Part shown: positions 60,660 through 64,000 of the stretch, one piece after another | Layout of the letters: every line of letters starts with the position of its first letter | How positions within the stretch are numbered: position 1 is the first letter of the stretch | Source: Bacilli bacterium | GTDB lineage: Bacteria > Bacillota_I > Bacilli_A > RF39 > UBA660 | NCBI GenBank assembly: GCA_017511605.1 | Contig: JAFWJL010000008.1 | Span: 201,468-265,467 of the forward strand | Direction of reading: 5' to 3' | DNA: 64,000 nt | The notes under the pieces: generated by a model | What the model was told of the DNA's origin: nothing | The model's database searches: none | What the model saw: only the letters and a program-made list of their open reading frames with translations | Program-made: the position numbers and the translations under genes

Positions 60660-60706
60660 AAGTGATTTTTATAATTCAATATACAAAGTATATTAAATTA
60701 GTTAGT

Positions 60707-63247
60707 TTATTCGCTTCTTAAAGCTTCTACAGGATCTTTTCTTGAAGCTAGTGTTGCTGGGATAAATCCTGCGATTACTGTTAGTAATACGCTAATTATA
60801 ATTAATATAATTGCTCCTGATATTGGAAGTGATGCTATACCACTAATATTAACTATTGCTTTTACTATAATATTAATTGGAATATTGAATAATATAGTTA
60901 CTACTATACCAAGTATTCCAGCAGCTAAACCTTCTATTAATGTTTCTGCATTAAATACTCTTGATATATCCTTTTTACTTGCTCCTACTGCACGTAAGAT
61001 ACCTATTTCTTTAGTTCTTTCAATTACAGAAATATAAGTGATTATAGCTATCATAATACTAGATACTACTAAAGATATTGCAACAAAGGCAATTAACACA
61101 GTACTAATAACATTTACGATGGTTTGAACACTGCTCATCATTATACCTACTATATCATTGTATTCAATTTTATCTCTCTCATTTTTACCTTTATTATATT
61201 TTTCTATTATCTTAGTTATTTCCTCTTTAGAATCAAAGTCTTTTGGATAAATATTAATTGTATCAGGATTATTTATTTCAGATACACCTAGTTTTAATAA
61301 GTTATCTTCATATGTAGCTGTAGCATTTTCAGAGTATGCTTTAATATACTCTGCAAGTTCTGTTTCAGACATATTTTGCATAGCTATCATTTGTTCATAA
61401 GATAGACTATTCATATCAAATTTACTATTTTCTCTAAATGCATTACCAGTAAATACATTTGTTTCTTTATTTGATAATTGTTCTTTTACTATTTCTCTTT
61501 CATTTACTTTTTCTACTAAATGACGCATTAAACTATTTTTATATAATACAGAACCTACTTTATTATTAGATGATACTGCTTCACTATTTTGTTTAACAAT
61601 ACCAACTATTTCTATTTCTTCTGAATTATTAATTATATTTTTCATGTATTCAGTATCTTCTGATTTATTAATCCATACACCATTTACTTTTTGATAGAAG
61701 TCTGGATTAATTACTAATTTATATTTTAATCCAATTATTTCATCTGGTTTATATGATGCTTTTTCAAATTTAACTTCTTTACCACTAATCATATTATTAA
61801 ATTGTTCTTTTAAAGTATCTTGAGAAAGTATTCCTAAACTATATAAAGTATAATCTGGTACTTGGTTATTTTCATCTACTAGTAACATTACCTCATTATA
61901 TTTTTTAGGATACTTACCAGCTACTAATGTGTATTGTTTTTTGATTAATTTATCATTATCAATCATTTCATAGAATACATCATTATCTCTCATCATTCCA
62001 CTATATACATTAGAGATACCACCTGTACCCATACCAATAGAGTCTAGTACTGTAGTTGGATTAACTCTTAATACTTCATCTCCAGGTTTATATAGTGTTA
62101 ATGTTGTATTATATCCATATTGGATACTTGTTACATACTTATCTATTTCTTTATTTTTTTCTAAATATGCTTTGAATTTAGACATATCTTGAATTCTAGC
62201 TGATGTTGAGAATGATTCAAACATACTACCCATTATATTATAAGAATAAATCTTATCATCATCGTGTTTTTCTGTTTGCATATTACCAGCTAATGCTTTT
62301 ATTACTTCTCCATAATTAATTGATGCTTTTTCAATTTGTAATGGATAAGAACTAAGTGTTTCTTCTTCAGTCTTATCAATAAATTTATTAATACCATGAG
62401 CTAAACTTAATATTAAAGCTATACCAATAATACCAATACTTCCTGCAAAAGCAGTTAGAATAGTTCTTCCTTTTTTAGTCATTAAGTTATTTAATGATAG
62501 AGCAAAAGCAGTTTTAAAACTCATTGAAGTCTTCTTATCTTTTTTCTTATCTTCTAATTCTTCTTCCCCACTATATGGATTAGTATCACTAATTACTTCT
62601 CCATCTTGAACTCTAACAATTCTTGTGGAATAGTCTTCTGCTATTTCAGCATTATGTGTAACCATAATAACTAATCTATCTTTAGCAATTTCTTTTAAAA
62701 GTTCCATTACTTGTTTAGATGTATTAGTATCAAGTGCACCTGTTGGTTCATCGGCAAGTACTATTTCAGGATCATTTACTAAAGCACGAGCAATAGCTAC
62801 TCTTTGCATTTGACCACCTGATAATTGAGATGGACGTTTCTTCATATGATCTTTTAATCCTACTTTAACTAATGCTTCTTTAGCACGACGTGTTCTTTCT
62901 TTTTTATCAATTCCTGATAATGCTAGTGCTAACTCGACGTTAGCTAAAACTGTTTGATGTGTTATTAGGTTATAACTTTGAAATACAAAACCTACTCTAT
63001 GATTTCTATATGTATCCCAATCTCTATCAGTATATTTTTTAGTACTAGTACCATTAATAATTAAGTCTCCTGAATCATAATGATCTAATCCACCTATTAT
63101 ATTTAATAAAGTAGTTTTACCTGAACCTGATGGTCCTAAGATAGATGCAAATTCACATCTTCTAAAATTAATACTTACTTTATCTAAGGCTTTTTGAGTA
63201 AAGCCTTCTGTTTTATATGTTTTAGTAATATTTTTTATTTCTAACAT
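60707..63247 (-). CDS. Fused MacB-type ABC transporter (ATPase + FtsX-like permease)
   Basis: About 846 residues from ATG 63247 (AAGGAGG eight bases upstream). The N-terminal ATPase has LGPSGSGKTTLLNIIGGLDHYDSG, LSGGQMQRVAIARAL, VLADEPTGALDTNTSK and VMVTHNAEIAEDY. The rest carries a first TM (ILTAFAGSIGIIGIALILSLAHG near 270), a large extracytoplasmic region of about 430 residues, and three C-terminal TM segments (MSSVQTIVNVISTVLIAFVAI, LAAGILGIVVTILFNIPI, GAIILIIISVLLTVIAGFIPA). This is the mechanotransmission MacB/FtsX class: drug or antimicrobial-peptide response, lipoprotein transport or wall-hydrolase control. Confidence 0.9.
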   Translation of the reverse strand: MLEIKNITKTYKTEGFTQKALDKVSINFRRCEFASILGPSGSGKTTLLNIIGGLDHYDSGDLIINGTSTKKYTDRDWDTYRNHRVGFVFQSYNLITHQTVLANVELALALSGIDKKERTRRAKEALVKVGLKDHMKKRPSQLSGGQMQRVAIARALVNDPEIVLADEPTGALDTNTSKQVMELLKEIAKDRLVIMVTHNAEIAEDYSTRIVRVQDGEVISDTNPYSGEEELEDKKKDKKTSMSFKTAFALSLNNLMTKKGRTILTAFAGSIGIIGIALILSLAHGINKFIDKTEEETLSSYPLQIEKASINYGEVIKALAGNMQTEKHDDDKIYSYNIMGSMFESFSTSARIQDMSKFKAYLEKNKEIDKYVTSIQYGYNTTLTLYKPGDEVLRVNPTTVLDSIGMGTGGISNVYSGMMRDNDVFYEMIDNDKLIKKQYTLVAGKYPKKYNEVMLLVDENNQVPDYTLYSLGILSQDTLKEQFNNMISGKEVKFEKASYKPDEIIGLKYKLVINPDFYQKVNGVWINKSEDTEYMKNIINNSEEIEIVGIVKQNSEAVSSNNKVGSVLYKNSLMRHLVEKVNEREIVKEQLSNKETNVFTGNAFRENSKFDMNSLSYEQMIAMQNMSETELAEYIKAYSENATATYEDNLLKLGVSEINNPDTINIYPKDFDSKEEITKIIEKYNKGKNERDKIEYNDIVGIMMSSVQTIVNVISTVLIAFVAISLVVSSIMIAIITYISVIERTKEIGILRAVGASKKDISRVFNAETLIEGLAAGILGIVVTILFNIPINIIVKAIVNISGIASLPISGAIILIIISVLLTVIAGFIPATLASRKDPVEALRSE

Positions 63248-63273
63248 TGTGTCCTCCTTATTACCCATACAAT

Positions 63274-63282
63274 ATTCTATCA
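63274..63282 (-). promoter_or_regulatory. Extended -10 promoter of the MacB-like gene
   Basis: Minus strand TGATAGAAT. Confidence 0.5.
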
Positions 63283-63313
63283 TGAAAAGTAAAAAAATAG
63301 TACAAAATATAAT

Positions 63314-63340
63314 AAAAAGAGAAAGTACTTTACTTTCTCT
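63314..63340 (-). terminator. Terminator of the partial ABC exporter gene
   Basis: AGAGAAAGTA / TACTTTCTCT with CTT loop (63318-63340) and T5 on the minus strand. Confidence 0.82.
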
Positions 63341-64000
63341 TATGAATTTGAGTTTTCTTTTGAATATAGTCCTTGGTATACTTTACTTTTCTTTAATAAT
63401 TCTTCATGAGTACCACTGTCAACTAACATTCCTTTTTCAATAATATTTATCTTATCTGCATCTACTATAGTTGAAAGTCTATGAGCTACAATTACAACTG
63501 TATGGTCTTTAACTAATTCATCTATAGTCTTCTTAATATACTCTTGGCTTTCATTATCTAAAGCACTAGTTGCCTCATCAAATAAAATTATTTTTGTATT
63601 TAAAAGTAGAGTTCTAGCAATAGCCAATCTTTGTTTTTGGCCACCGGATAAGTTAATACCACCTTCACCTATTATTGTTTCATATCCTTTTGGTAAACTC
63701 ATTATATAATCATCTATATATGCTCTTTTACATACTTCTCTTATTTCATCTAAAGTAACATCATCTTTTACTAATTTAAAATTATCTATAATACTTAAAT
63801 TAAATAAGAATGGGGATTGTCTAATAATAGAAATATTTTCTCTTAGACTTTTCTCAGTAAGATCTTTAATGTTAATTCCATCTATAGTAATAGATCCACT
63901 GTTACAATCAAAATATCTTAATAATAAGTTAAATATAGTACTTTTACCATTACCACTACGTCCTACTACAGCAATCTTTTTATGAGGAGGTATTTTCATA
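63340..64000 (-). CDS. ABC exporter, ATP-binding part, 5' end cut by window edge
   Basis: The visible 219 residues are a complete nucleotide-binding domain: AVVGRSGNGKSTIFNLLLRYFD, INLSGGQKQRLAIARTLLLNTKIILFDEATSALDNESQ and VIVAHRLSTIVDADKI. The start of the visible part (MKIPPHKKIAVVGRSG) corresponds to the strand that normally follows the transmembrane domain, so the true start lies beyond 64000. Canonical active site (LSGGQ, DEATSALD). A homodimeric or heterodimeric exporter is expected; substrate unknown. Confidence 0.88.
   Translation of the reverse strand, partial: MKIPPHKKIAVVGRSGNGKSTIFNLLLRYFDCNSGSITIDGINIKDLTEKSLRENISIIRQSPFLFNLSIIDNFKLVKDDVTLDEIREVCKRAYIDDYIMSLPKGYETIIGEGGINLSGGQKQRLAIARTLLLNTKIILFDEATSALDNESQEYIKKTIDELVKDHTVVIVAHRLSTIVDADKINIIEKGMLVDSGTHEELLKKSKVYQGLYSKENSNS

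Noticed and set aside
60554..60679. A 42-residue hydrophobic N-terminal extension of the DUF1016 protein starting at TTG 60679
   Set aside because: It would be translated from the upstream terminator hairpin and has no ribosome site; family members begin near residue 43.

Overview
This 64-kb window is chromosomal DNA of a very AT-rich, low-GC Gram-positive bacterium that uses the standard genetic code (TGA is used as stop, TGG for Trp). The hrcA-grpE-dnaK-dnaJ operon behind two CIRCE operators, the ylbD-ylbE-ylbF-rsmD cluster, RNase HIII, the parE/parC pair, XRE/LysR/WYL regulators and prepilin-like surface proteins with small genomes-style compact spacing point to the class Bacilli. An uncultured gut lineage close to the old Mollicutes (RF39-like) is my inference, not shown by the sequence. 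Almost every gene is on the minus strand; the plus-strand exceptions are a cytidine deaminase (6.8 kb) and a mTERF-like/rnhC cassette (30.4-32.9 kb). Promoters are mostly extended -10 boxes (TGnTATAAT), and most units end in short A/T-flanked hairpins, many of which contain the stop codon of the gene they terminate. I see no rRNA, tRNA, CRISPR array or complete insertion sequence.

Layout. 1-7 kb: the end of an ABC-2 exporter, a GNAT acetyltransferase, two tandem HD-domain proteins, a lipoprotein, and a fold-III PLP decarboxylase paired with a CYTH phosphatase/cyclase-type protein. 7.2-14.7 kb: a seven-gene overlapping operon (HAD, dTMP-kinase-like kinase, U32 Fe-S protein, DAHP synthase, two methyltransferases, a radical SAM enzyme) preceded by a LysR regulator and a perfect 11-bp-arm palindrome placed where LysR proteins bind. 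14.7-21.1 kb: a second unusual operon (Gfo/Idh oxidoreductase, P-loop kinase, MiaB-like radical SAM without TRAM domain, nucleotidyltransferase, XRE-CYTH fusion regulator, WYL regulator, then SIS and HAM1-type proteins). 21-25 kb: singletons and a XRE + BRO-N cassette bounded by a 17-bp direct repeat, one copy of which is the 3' end of ppdK. 25-32.9 kb: ppdK, two paralogous membrane proteins, CvpA, and the plus-strand mTERF-like pair plus rnhC. 32.9-43.5 kb: two very large pilin-like secreted proteins flanking a divergent thymidylate synthase and the heat-shock operon. 43.6-55 kb: housekeeping (rsmD, ylbFED, parC, a second BRO-N gene, parE, xseB-xseA, nusB, mutS). 55-64 kb: a 39-residue membrane peptide, a TM2 protein, a heterodimeric ABC exporter, a DUF1016-type nuclease-like protein without an ordinary start codon, a fused MacB-like ABC protein and the end of another ABC exporter.

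Most striking: (1) bacterial proteins built of mTERF repeats, a family otherwise typical of mitochondria and chloroplasts, in an operon with RNase HIII; (2) a LysR-linked operon joining a U32 Fe-S enzyme to the first enzyme of the shikimate route, which fits the known use of prephenate by U32 hydroxylases; (3) a XRE-CYTH fusion regulator inside a radical SAM/nucleotidyltransferase operon with palindromic operators; (4) a small apparently mobile XRE/BRO-N unit integrated at the end of ppdK.
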